From Actinomycetota bacterium (GTDB taxonomy: Bacteria; Actinomycetota; Actinomycetes; S36-B12; UBA5976), in assembly GCA_009704345.1 (NCBI GenBank), contig WLEH01000029.1:1-8613 (forward strand): DNA of 8,613 nucleotides, in the 5' to 3' direction. The notes under the pieces were generated by a model that did not search any database, was not told the DNA's origin, and saw only the letters and a program-made list of their open reading frames with translations. The translations under genes were made by a program, and so were the position numbers. Of this stretch, positions 1-5,642 are shown in pieces; position 1 is the first letter of the stretch, and each line of letters starts with the position of its first letter.

Positions 1-28
1 AGGGTCCGACAATCGTCAACTCGACCCT
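1..28 (-). terminator. Possible hairpin after the MFS gene, cut by the window edge
   Basis: On the minus strand AGGGTCGA (28 to 21, overlapping the last two bases of the TAG stop) can pair with TCGGACCCT (9 to 1), with one bulged G and an 11-nt loop. The position straight after the stop codon suits an intrinsic terminator, but the window ends at the foot of the stem, so the required U-run cannot be seen. It may instead be a chance or regulatory stem. Confidence 0.3.
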
Positions 29-1205
29 AAAGCGTGCCGCGCCGCCCAGCGCCAGCTGCGGCAATCCCCTGCAGCGCAACTATTACCAGCATAAAAGCCA
101 ATCCAGCGTTCCAACTGCCGGACCATTGGAAAATCGCACCAACAAGTAGCGGTCCAGTGGCAGCGATCAAATACCCAATTGATTGCATCATGGTAGATAG
201 CGCTGCCGCCGTTGCGGCGGTTTCGCTGCGCAGCACTACCAAAATCAATGACAACGGAAATGTGGCGGATTGGCCAAATAGCGCAAATAGCACCCAGAGC
301 GTAAGTCGCCAACCTGAATCCAGCAATAAGCCAAGATATCCAACTGCAGTGATTGCAGTAAACAGCCACAAAATACTGCGCTGCTCAGTTCGTGTTGTTG
401 CTAACTGGGGCACATATGCGGCAGCAATAGATCCCAGCAGCGAAATAATCGCCACAGTTAAGCCAGCAGCTGCTAGCGCATAACCACGATCAAACAAAAT
501 TGTTGGAATCCAAGTGCCACCGGCATATGCATTCATAGACTGCAGCCCAAAAAATGCGGTGACCTGCCACGCGCGTCGATTTCGCAGCAGCGTTCGCCAA
601 CTGATTTTGCTTGATTGATCAATCTCGCGCAAACCATTTTCGCGTATTCGCAGTTGCCACCAAATTGCGCCAAGCAGCGCTAACACACCCCAGGGCAACA
701 TCGCCAACTGCCAACTAAGGCTGCTGGCAGCAGTTAATGGTGCCGAAATAGCTAACGCAACTGCTGACGTAATACCCATCAACGTGACGTACGTGCCGGT
801 GATGACACCGGCGTGCTCGCCGCCATGCAATTTAACCCAGGCAGGCAATGTCACATTCAATACTGCTGTTGCAATACCCAATAACAGCGTAAAAAAGAAT
901 AAGGCAAAGACTGATCCAGTAGCGCGAAATAACAACGCAGCTGCGAGCACCCACATTGCAATTGAGATGATGCGATCAATGCTTCCGATTTGATTAAACC
1001 AGCCAGCAACTGGTGATATAAAAGCGAAACATAAAACTGGTATTGCCGCGAGCCAAGCTAACTCAATGGTGGAAAGTCCTAACTCAATTCCAATCACAGT
1101 GATAATTGGAGTTATCACGGCAATGCCAGTTCGCATATTTATGGCAGCAACATACGCTGGCAATCCAATCTTGGAATCGCGAAAAAACTTATGAAATCCG
1201 CTCAA
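27..1205 (-). CDS. MFS transporter, CynX/NimT (cyanate/2-nitroimidazole) type
   Basis: A 392-residue integral membrane permease, normal length for the 12-helix major facilitator superfamily. Subfamily signs are the start of helix 1 (YVAAINMRTGIAVITP, residues 18-33, like the LNLRPAI segment of CynX), FFGLQSMNAYAGGTWIPTIL (218-237) opening the second half, and MMQSIGYLIAATGPLLVG (339-356). A polar loop at about 185-212 separates the two six-helix halves. The start is TTG at 1205: an in-frame TGA lies four codons upstream, the next Met is residue 24 inside helix 1, and the TTG overlaps the TGA stop of the small zinc-ribbon gene as TTGA, which suggests translational coupling. No clear Shine-Dalgarno is seen. 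CynX-family members move cyanate, nitroimidazoles or other small organic ions; the substrate here cannot be read from sequence. It is probably last in the rrf2-TSUP operon. Confidence 0.9.
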   Translation of the reverse strand: MSGFHKFFRDSKIGLPAYVAAINMRTGIAVITPIITVIGIELGLSTIELAWLAAIPVLCFAFISPVAGWFNQIGSIDRIISIAMWVLAAALLFRATGSVFALFFFTLLLGIATAVLNVTLPAWVKLHGGEHAGVITGTYVTLMGITSAVALAISAPLTAASSLSWQLAMLPWGVLALLGAIWWQLRIRENGLREIDQSSKISWRTLLRNRRAWQVTAFFGLQSMNAYAGGTWIPTILFDRGYALAAAGLTVAIISLLGSIAAAYVPQLATTRTEQRSILWLFTAITAVGYLGLLLDSGWRLTLWVLFALFGQSATFPLSLILVVLRSETAATAAALSTMMQSIGYLIAATGPLLVGAIFQWSGSWNAGLAFMLVIVALQGIAAAGAGRRGTL

Positions 1206-1369
1206 TTCAACTCAGCCACGTTGGCTACGTCACAACTCGCTAGCGGCGCGCCATCGCAACAATTAGCTTTAGCATGGCAATGCGGACAAAGCCATCTAGT
1301 AGCAATTGGGTCAAATACTTGAGCGCAAAAATCACATTCCACCGTCGCATTATTACCTAACTGCCTCAA
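1202..1369 (-). CDS. Small zinc-ribbon protein (about 55 aa), hypothetical
   Basis: A short reading frame filling most of the gap between the TSUP and MFS genes. With a TTG start at 1369 it encodes 55 residues with seven cysteines: C12-x2-C15, C28-x2-C31 (in WLCPHC), C37, C38 and C46. The two CxxC knuckles 12 residues apart are the pattern of a structural zinc ribbon. No membrane segment or signal peptide is seen. Its TGA stop (1204-1202) overlaps the TTG start of the MFS gene, and it begins 23 nt after the TSUP stop, so it sits inside the operon. The start is uncertain: the frame is open back through the residues LPEI, but only TTG 1369 and GTG 1342 are usual start codons, and GTG 1342 would still keep all seven cysteines. 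Function unknown; a metal-binding accessory or regulatory role for the flanking transporters is only a guess. Confidence 0.6.
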   Translation of the reverse strand: MRQLGNNATVECDFCAQVFDPIATRWLCPHCHAKANCCDGAPLASCDVANVAELN

Positions 1370-1392
1370 TATCTCGGGTAATTGACACTTAC

Positions 1393-2271
1393 TTAATCAG
1401 ATTTTGGTTGATGTGCCGCATGATCAATTGGCAGCAATTTTATTGCCTGAATAATTCCCGATACCCAGGCGAACACTGTGGTGAGATAGCAAATTATCTG
1501 AATCGTTACCGGCGCTTCCAGCGCTACCAAAAGTTGCCTTACGTTTAGCATCACAATTAGGCCGCCAACAAACACGCCCAATATTCGCTGTGGCGCACGC
1601 TTAACCAGCCAAGCCGCAACCGGGGCTGCCAGCGTGCCACCAATTACTAAGGCAAGCACCGCGGCCCACGGCATTTGTTTTGCACCCAGTCCAACTAAAA
1701 ATCCAAGACTTGAAGCAATAGCAACTACTAACTCAGCAGTATTGGTTGAGCCAATTGCCTTGCGCGGTTCTAATGCATTTGATGCAGTTAGCGAAGTGGT
1801 GACAATTGGTCCCCACCCGCCACCACCAGTTGAATCGACAAACCCACCTACTAATCCAAGCGGCGCTAACCACCGGGCGCGGGCGCGACGTTTTTTGCCC
1901 AAAATGGTTTGACGCGAGAATCGGTACAGCACCACAATTCCCATAATCAACAAAATGGATGAAGTCCATGGAATTGCTGCCCGAAGATCGATATTGCTCA
2001 AGACAATGGCACCGACAAATGCACCAATGCCACCAGGAACTGCAACTTTAATCGTGGCGTGCCAATCAACATTGCCGTATTTAATATGTGACGCACCACT
2101 TGCCACACCAGTTGCTATTTTGGCGAAATGCACAATTGCGGATGCGGCCGCGGGCGAATATGCAAGTGAGATTAATACGGTGGTTGAGATGACACCAAAT
2201 GCCATTCCCATTGCGCCATCGATCATCTGCGCAATAAACCCAGCAAATGAAACAAGTAACAAAGTTGCCAT
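1393..2271 (-). CDS. TSUP (TauE/SafE/YfcA) family anion permease
   Basis: A 292-residue hydrophobic protein of the sulfite exporter TauE/SafE family, typically 7-9 helices. Two related segments mark the internal repeat of the family: GFIAQMIDGAMGMAFGV (11-27) and GGFVDSTGGGGWGPI (142-156), the second followed by TTSLTASNALEPRKAIGSTN (158-177), a diagnostic stretch. A basic loop (KKRRARARW, 126-134) lies between the halves on the likely cytoplasmic side. Known members carry sulfite, sulfonates, sulfoacetate or other organic anions; the substrate here is open. ATG 2271 is the first start after an in-frame TAA four codons upstream. No Shine-Dalgarno precedes it, but a TAATGT box ends 6 nt before the ATG, which suggests a leaderless message. 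It lies 52 nt downstream of the rrf2 stop in the same direction. The absence of Fe-S cysteines in that regulator and the TSUP neighbour together fit sulfur-linked regulation, by inference. Confidence 0.92.
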   Translation of the reverse strand: MATLLLVSFAGFIAQMIDGAMGMAFGVISTTVLISLAYSPAAASAIVHFAKIATGVASGASHIKYGNVDWHATIKVAVPGGIGAFVGAIVLSNIDLRAAIPWTSSILLIMGIVVLYRFSRQTILGKKRRARARWLAPLGLVGGFVDSTGGGGWGPIVTTSLTASNALEPRKAIGSTNTAELVVAIASSLGFLVGLGAKQMPWAAVLALVIGGTLAAPVAAWLVKRAPQRILGVFVGGLIVMLNVRQLLVALEAPVTIQIICYLTTVFAWVSGIIQAIKLLPIDHAAHQPKSD

Positions 2272-2277
2272 GACGGA

Positions 2278-2309
2278 ACATTACTTATTTACTACAGTTT
2301 TAGTGTCAA
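2278..2309 (-). promoter_or_regulatory. Candidate leaderless promoter of the TSUP gene
   Basis: TAATGT (2283 to 2278) matches the TANNNT form of the -10 element and sits at -12 to -7 relative to the A of the ATG, so transcription would begin at the start codon. A perfect TTGACA lies upstream (2309 to 2304), but the 20-nt spacer is longer than the usual 16-18, so the -35 assignment is weak. If real, the transporter genes have their own promoter apart from rrf2. Confidence 0.35.
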
Positions 2310-2323
2310 ATAATTGGGTATGT

Positions 2324-2767
2324 CTAAGCTTGTGAACTCTTTAGCAGGGCAATTACCGATTTAGGCAATTTTCCACTCACCACAGCGGCTAGCGACACTT
2401 GATCCAAAATCTGCCGCTCGGCTGCTCTAATGGCAATCCAAACCTGCGCCAAACCCGCTGATGCGCCTGAGTAACTGAGGTTCTCTGGTCTGGCTCCACC
2501 CACTTCAGTGAGCGCACCATCAACTGCTCGAATTACATCGGCTACCATTATTTTGGTTGCAGGTTTTGCCAATACATAGCCACCATCTGGTCCGCGCCGA
2601 GCAATGACAATGCCGGCTTTGCGCAGTTGGGTCATGATTGCACCTAGATAGCGAACTGGGATTAGTTGAGATTTGGCGAGCGCTGCCACAGTGAGTGCGG
2701 TGTCAGGATTTGCTGCCAACTCCAAACTGGCTCTAATTGCATAATCGGTTCGATTTGGCAGTCGCAT
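2324..2767 (-). CDS. Rrf2-family transcriptional regulator without Fe-S cysteines
   Basis: A 147-residue DNA-binding regulator, normal length for Rrf2 proteins. The N-terminus MRLPNRTDYAIRASLELA is the family's typical opening, followed by the helix-turn-helix (about 25-55) and wing RRGPDGGYVLAKP (57-69), then a dimerisation helix near 108-125. The start is ATG 2767: the reading frame runs on upstream to 2857, but those 30 extra residues would overlap the divergent YbaK gene and lie outside the family alignment. There is no cysteine at all, so the three-Cys iron-sulfur site of IscR, NsrR and RsrR is absent. It may sense a ligand or a partner protein, as CymR does with CysK, or act constitutively. 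Its position before TSUP and MFS transporters makes these its likely targets, and it probably represses itself through the inverted repeat at its start. Confidence 0.93.
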   Translation of the reverse strand: MRLPNRTDYAIRASLELAANPDTALTVAALAKSQLIPVRYLGAIMTQLRKAGIVIARRGPDGGYVLAKPATKIMVADVIRAVDGALTEVGGARPENLSYSGASAGLAQVWIAIRAAERQILDQVSLAAVVSGKLPKSVIALLKSSQA

Positions 2768-2816
2768 GCCACTAAGTATCGCAGGAAACCTGTCACATTG
2801 CTGGGAATTAGTGGCA
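2767..2816. promoter_or_regulatory. 9-bp inverted repeat in the rrf2/ybaK divergent region (candidate Rrf2 operator)
   Basis: TGCCACTAA (2767-2775) and its exact reverse complement TTAGTGGCA (2808-2816) are separated by 32 bp. The two arm centres are 41 bp apart, close to four helical turns, so two bound dimers would face the same side of the DNA. The left arm covers the predicted rrf2 transcription and translation start, and the right arm lies just upstream of the ybaK -10 box. A smaller palindrome, CAGG-AAA-CCTG (2782-2792), lies between the arms. Autoregulation by the adjacent Rrf2 protein is inferred from position. Confidence 0.45.
2775..2780 (-). promoter_or_regulatory. Candidate -10 element of rrf2
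   Basis: GATACT on the minus strand (2780 to 2775) ends 7 nt before the ATG at 2767, the spacing expected of a leaderless transcript. There is no Shine-Dalgarno before this start and no convincing -35. The box touches the left arm of the inverted repeat, so a protein bound there would block it. Confidence 0.35.
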
Positions 2817-2823
2817 GACTCAT

Positions 2824-2829
2824 TAGAGT
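2824..2829 (+). promoter_or_regulatory. Candidate leaderless -10 element of the YbaK-family gene
   Basis: TAGAGT fits TANNNT and ends 6 nt before the ATG at 2836, placing the predicted +1 on the A of the start codon. No Shine-Dalgarno is visible between the box and the ATG, which supports a leaderless start. No good -35 hexamer is seen. Confidence 0.4.
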
Positions 2830-2835
2830 TCAACC

Positions 2836-3348
2836 ATGTCTGAAGATATTCACCCATCAGTGGCTCGAGTTAAAGCAGCGCTAGCTCAATTAGGTGGTAA
2901 CCCTGAATTGGTTCGAAAGTTGTCGCAGCCGGCTCGGACTTCAGCGGAAGCTGCAGCTGCGCTTGGCGTAACAGTTTCGCAGATTGTCAACTCTCTAGTA
3001 TTCCTCGCAAAAACTCCGACGTCACAGCATCCTGTTTTAGTTTTGTCTTCCGGTGGTCATCGAGTGGATTTAGATTTAATTGCAACTGCCTTTGGCGTTA
3101 CTGAAATCGTTAAAGCAGATGCAGAATTAGTTAAATCAACTACCGGGTTTGCCATCGGTGGTGTTTCGCCAGTAGGTCATATCACCAAGATTCCCACGAT
3201 TGTAGATTTGGATCTAGGCATATTTCCCGAAGTGTGGGCTGCTGGCGGACATCCCTATTGGGTTTACCCAACTACATTTAAAGAGTTAGTTGCGATGACC
3301 GGTGCTGCGGCAGTAGTGGTCAGCGCTGATCCGGTAGCAGGAAGTTAA
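2836..3348 (+). CDS. YbaK/EbsC-family aminoacyl-tRNA deacylase-like protein
   Basis: A 170-residue cytoplasmic protein of the YbaK/ProX (Cys-tRNA(Pro)/prolyl-tRNA editing-like) family, usual size for a free-standing domain. Family segments in order: an N-terminal helix (7-20), TSAEAAAALGVTVSQI (35-50), SLVFLAK (53-59), LSSGGHRVDLDLIA (70-83), TGFAIGGVSPVGH (103-115) and EVWAAGGHPYWVYPTTFKEL (132-151). Such proteins hydrolyse mischarged aminoacyl-tRNAs in trans, protecting translation fidelity; the amino acid edited here cannot be told. Residue 52, where characterised YbaK/ProX enzymes have a functionally important lysine before the SLVF-type strand, is Asn (codon AAC). This may be a subfamily trait or reduced activity. 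The ATG start has a leaderless-type promoter. Its TAA stop overlaps that of the convergent SIS gene, so there is no room for an intergenic terminator. Confidence 0.93.
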   Translation: MSEDIHPSVARVKAALAQLGGNPELVRKLSQPARTSAEAAAALGVTVSQIVNSLVFLAKTPTSQHPVLVLSSGGHRVDLDLIATAFGVTEIVKADAELVKSTTGFAIGGVSPVGHITKIPTIVDLDLGIFPEVWAAGGHPYWVYPTTFKELVAMTGAAAVVVSADPVAGS

Positions 3349-4382
3349 GTTTGCGTAACTTTAGTTAATCCTCGCGGTAAGTCCGGATTTAGCCCTTTTG
3401 CAATTGCAGTTGCTTCAACCATTAACTGAGCCGGTGGCGCCATCAAAATAGGCATCAAACTTTCAATAGTGTCTGGAATTACGATCTGTTGATCAGAGGC
3501 TAACCCACAATTACTAGGTCCGATTGCAATTACCGCGGCAGCAACATCTTTTAGTTTTGACACCAATTCCACAACCGTGTTATTAACTGGTGAAGTTGGG
3601 CCAGCAAGAAATGCCAGCACTGGCAATCGATGATCCACAATTGCTTTTGGCCCATGCTGCAAATCTGCTGCCGACAAACCCAGTGAAACCAAATAGCAAG
3701 ACTCTTGCAGTTTAAGTGCGATTTCACTGGCGATAGCAACTGAATATCCCCTGCCAGTAATAACTGCAGTTTCTTGATCAATCAAAGTTTGTGCAATTTC
3801 AGAAATTACGGGCTCTTGCAAAAAGGTTTGTTCAATCTGTTTGGGCAGCTCATCAATGACGCCATAACTAAATGAATCGGGCGATATTGCCTCAGCAATA
3901 ACTGCAAGCGCCACCATCGCGCACGTGAAGGTCTTAGTTGCTGGAACCGCGCGCTCTTCCCCTGCTTGGGTTAACACTGTGATATCAGTAGCAGCAAAAA
4001 TGGGGCTATCTGGCGTATTGGTTAATCCAATAGTTACCGCGCCAGCAGCTTTGGCCCAACGCAGTGATTCCACAATCTCTTCGGTGCGACCAGATTGTGA
4101 GATTCCAATTGCTAATGTGTTTTTCAAAGAAACATGGGCGCGATAGGCAGTTGCCAGCGATGGATGGCCGCTGGTGGCAGAAATGCCGCAATGGTTTGCG
4201 AATAAATAAAAGCCATACATGGCAACGTTGTCGCTAGTGCCACGAGCAAAAAAGATAACGTTTGAAACTTGATTTCGGAGAACTAATTCTCGAATTTGTG
4301 GTGCAAGAGATCTGGTATGGGATATGGTCTGCGCGACTGCAGTTGGTTGCGAAAGAATCTCACTGCGCATGATAGATGTCAT
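3345..4382 (-). CDS. SIS-domain sugar isomerase, probable glucosamine-6-phosphate deaminase (NagB-II/GlmS-like)
   Basis: A 345-residue protein made of two SIS (sugar isomerase) domains, the layout of the GlmS isomerase half without the glutaminase domain. Domain 1 (about 40-165) has ARGTSDN (46-52) and the phosphate-binding ISQSGRTEE (94-102), then ERAVPATKTFT (143-153). Domain 2 (about 200-330) has GRGYS (210-214), ASEIALKLQE (218-227) and LQHGP (241-245). The C-terminal NPDLPRGLTKVT (332-343) is the usual GlmS/NagB-II tail. Next to nagA this predicts conversion of glucosamine-6-P to fructose-6-P plus ammonia. ATG 4382 overlaps the nagA stop (ATGA) and has an AGGTG Shine-Dalgarno 8 nt upstream; a second Met at residue 5 is an alternative. 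Oddity: in GlmS the segment before LKHGP contains a catalytic Glu (AEAYAAGE), whereas here it reads SLGLSAAD, with Leu at 234 in place of the Glu. Another amino-sugar-phosphate substrate is therefore possible. Confidence 0.9.
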   Translation of the reverse strand: MTSIMRSEILSQPTAVAQTISHTRSLAPQIRELVLRNQVSNVIFFARGTSDNVAMYGFYLFANHCGISATSGHPSLATAYRAHVSLKNTLAIGISQSGRTEEIVESLRWAKAAGAVTIGLTNTPDSPIFAATDITVLTQAGEERAVPATKTFTCAMVALAVIAEAISPDSFSYGVIDELPKQIEQTFLQEPVISEIAQTLIDQETAVITGRGYSVAIASEIALKLQESCYLVSLGLSAADLQHGPKAIVDHRLPVLAFLAGPTSPVNNTVVELVSKLKDVAAAVIAIGPSNCGLASDQQIVIPDTIESLMPILMAPPAQLMVEATAIAKGLNPDLPRGLTKVTQT

Positions 4383-5527
4383 TTAACAAACACCTCGTTG
4401 CCGGCAATCCAAGTTCGCTCAGCTTCTAATACCTCATTTGAGTAATTTAACCAAACCAAATCCGCCCGGTTACCAATTTCAATCGTGCCGCGGTCGCTCA
4501 ACCCCATTGCCGACGCTGGAACTTTGGTAGCGGCCGCTATCGCAATTCCTGGGCTAACGCCAATCTTGATGCAATTTGAAATAGCATGATCCAATCGAAT
4601 CGTCGAACCTGCCAATGTGCCATCAGATCGAACTGGTGGCTGACCTGCTTTCACAGTAACGCTCTCGCCTGCAAGTTCGTACTCACCTGCCGGCATGCCA
4701 AGGGCTGAAATGGCATCAGTAACTAAACAAACTCGCGATTGAGCAGCCTTGAAAGCTAATAACACGCTTTGCGAAACTACGTGATGCAGATCAACTATTA
4801 GTCCTAACGTAAATCTTTCATCAATTAGTGCCTGACCTGCAACACCAGTATCTCGATGACTTACGGGCGATTGTGCATTAAAAAGATGAGTAATTAATGT
4901 TGCACCAAGATCTCCTGCTGACGCCACCTGATCTGCAGTGGCATCACTATGTCCAACACTAACCTTTACCCCATGGGCAACTAATTTTTTTATTGCTGAA
5001 GTTGCATTTTCTAACTCTGGCGCAATGGTCATAATCTTTAAGGAGTCTTGTGCTGCTGAAATAAGCGACTCAATCGCTTCATCAGTTGGCGCGATTACGC
5101 ATTCAGCGCGATGTGCACCTTTTCGTTTCATGCTTAAAAAAGGTCCTTCTAGGTGAAAGCCAAGGACTGCAGTTCTATCTGAATATGTTTTGACTTGGGA
5201 ACGGTTCGATTTAAACCAATTCACCAGATCTAAAACCGGTGCGGTAATCACGGTTGGATAAATTGCAGTGACGCCAGATTCAGGCAACTTCCTCAAAATT
5301 CGTTCCCAATCCGAAGTGTTGGCAGCAATAAAGTCGGTGCCGTATGCACCATTTATTTGCAGATCAATTAAGCCAGCTGACAGATAACCAGTTTCAATTC
5401 TTAAATCTGCCGAATTAGCATCTACTCCAGCGCCAGAATCAATGCTCACTATTTTGCCGTCAGATATCTCCACAACCGCTGGCAATACGCCAGAGGGCAG
5501 CACTACATTGGCAGCATAGATTCGCAA
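4379..5527 (-). CDS. nagA: N-acetylglucosamine-6-phosphate deacetylase
   Basis: A 382-residue amidohydrolase-superfamily enzyme, full length, that removes acetate from GlcNAc-6-P in the cytoplasm to give glucosamine-6-P, the substrate of the next gene's product. Motifs in order: AGLIDLQINGAYGTDF (51-66, with the Gln that NagA has in place of the first amidohydrolase histidine), GFHLEGPF (123-130, metal ligand E127) and KGAH (136-139), SVGHSDAT (190-197, metal ligand H193), THLFNAQSP (213-221, metal ligand H214), DLHHV (246-250), LVTDAI (268-273, catalytic D271) and GTLAGS (303-308). The start is TTG 5527, chosen because a strong GGGAGGG Shine-Dalgarno lies 4 nt upstream and the protein opens in the usual NagA manner. 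It overlaps the SIS gene by 4 bp, so the two are surely co-transcribed. No nagE or kinase gene is in view, so the source of GlcNAc-6-P lies elsewhere. Confidence 0.97.
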   Translation of the reverse strand: MRIYAANVVLPSGVLPAVVEISDGKIVSIDSGAGVDANSADLRIETGYLSAGLIDLQINGAYGTDFIAANTSDWERILRKLPESGVTAIYPTVITAPVLDLVNWFKSNRSQVKTYSDRTAVLGFHLEGPFLSMKRKGAHRAECVIAPTDEAIESLISAAQDSLKIMTIAPELENATSAIKKLVAHGVKVSVGHSDATADQVASAGDLGATLITHLFNAQSPVSHRDTGVAGQALIDERFTLGLIVDLHHVVSQSVLLAFKAAQSRVCLVTDAISALGMPAGEYELAGESVTVKAGQPPVRSDGTLAGSTIRLDHAISNCIKIGVSPGIAIAAATKVPASAMGLSDRGTIEIGNRADLVWLNYSNEVLEAERTWIAGNEVFVK

Positions 5528-5531
5528 TTCA

Positions 5532-5552
5532 CCCTCCCGGCTTCACATCCTA
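5532..5552 (-). promoter_or_regulatory. nagA ribosome binding site and candidate -10
   Basis: GGGAGGG (5538 to 5532) is the strongest Shine-Dalgarno in the window and decides the TTG start of nagA. TAGGAT (5552 to 5547) is a TANNNT-type -10 candidate that would give a leader of about a dozen bases just containing the Shine-Dalgarno. No convincing -35 is seen; TTGAAG (5577 to 5572) would have a 19-nt spacer. Confidence 0.4.
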
Positions 5553-5604
5553 GATGGCGGGCTGGTCTTAACTTCAATCAACTCAAGCTTGGTAAGGCTT
5601 TCCC

Positions 5605-5630
5605 TGGTGTAAACATTTACATTTGCACCA
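5605..5630. promoter_or_regulatory. Nested palindromes between nagA and the carotenoid operon (candidate LacI-type operator)
   Basis: The inner element TGTAAA-CA-TTTACA (5608-5621) has perfect 6-bp arms and resembles LacI-family and catabolite-responsive operators (TGTAAnCGnTTACA type), with CA instead of CG in the centre. The outer element TGGTGTAAA (5605-5613), 8 bp, TTTGCACCA (5622-5630) pairs at 8 of 9 positions. The site covers about -38 to -13 of the predicted CrtA-like promoter and lies about 80 bp upstream of the nagA start. A repressor bound here would block the carotenoid promoter directly, and it could also act on nagA. The binding protein is not in the window. Confidence 0.5.
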
Positions 5631-5636
5631 TACACT
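5631..5636 (+). promoter_or_regulatory. Candidate leaderless -10 element of the carotenoid operon
   Basis: TACACT fits TANNNT and ends 6 nt before the ATG at 5643, so the predicted +1 is the start codon itself. There is no Shine-Dalgarno in the ACTTTAACC run before the ATG. The 17-nt spacing would put the -35 at 5608-5613 (TGTAAA), the left arm of the palindrome. Confidence 0.45.
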
Positions 5637-5642
5637 TTAACC

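Noticed and set aside
34..993. Plus-strand frames of 149 and 69 aa inside the MFS gene
   Set aside because: Antisense shadows of a clear 392-aa permease; low-complexity Ala/Ser/Pro-rich translations with no family motifs.
1240..1350. 36-aa minus-strand frame starting with ATG at 1350, hydrophobic
   Set aside because: It overlaps the zinc-ribbon frame in another phase; the seven cysteines with zinc-ribbon spacing and the TTGA overlap favour the other frame.
1355..1388. GTG-started 11-codon frame just after the TSUP stop (MSITRDIEAVR)
   Set aside because: It stops after 11 codons. I considered it as the true N-terminus of the zinc-ribbon gene with a frameshift, but the zinc-ribbon frame is itself open through this region, so no frameshift is needed.
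1306..1548. 80-aa plus-strand frame between the two transporter genes
   Set aside because: It runs antisense to the end of the TSUP gene and to the zinc-ribbon frame, and its translation has no recognisable motif or ribosome site.
2768..2857. Thirty-residue N-terminal extension of the Rrf2 frame up to a start at 2857
   Set aside because: It would overlap the divergent YbaK coding start, is not like any Rrf2 N-terminus, and the typical MRLPNRTDYAIRA opening starts at ATG 2767.
5584..5591. CAAGCTTG 8-bp palindrome upstream of nagA
   Set aside because: Too short to be notable alone, with no flanking extension or promoter spacing; the 5605-5630 element is the better operator candidate.
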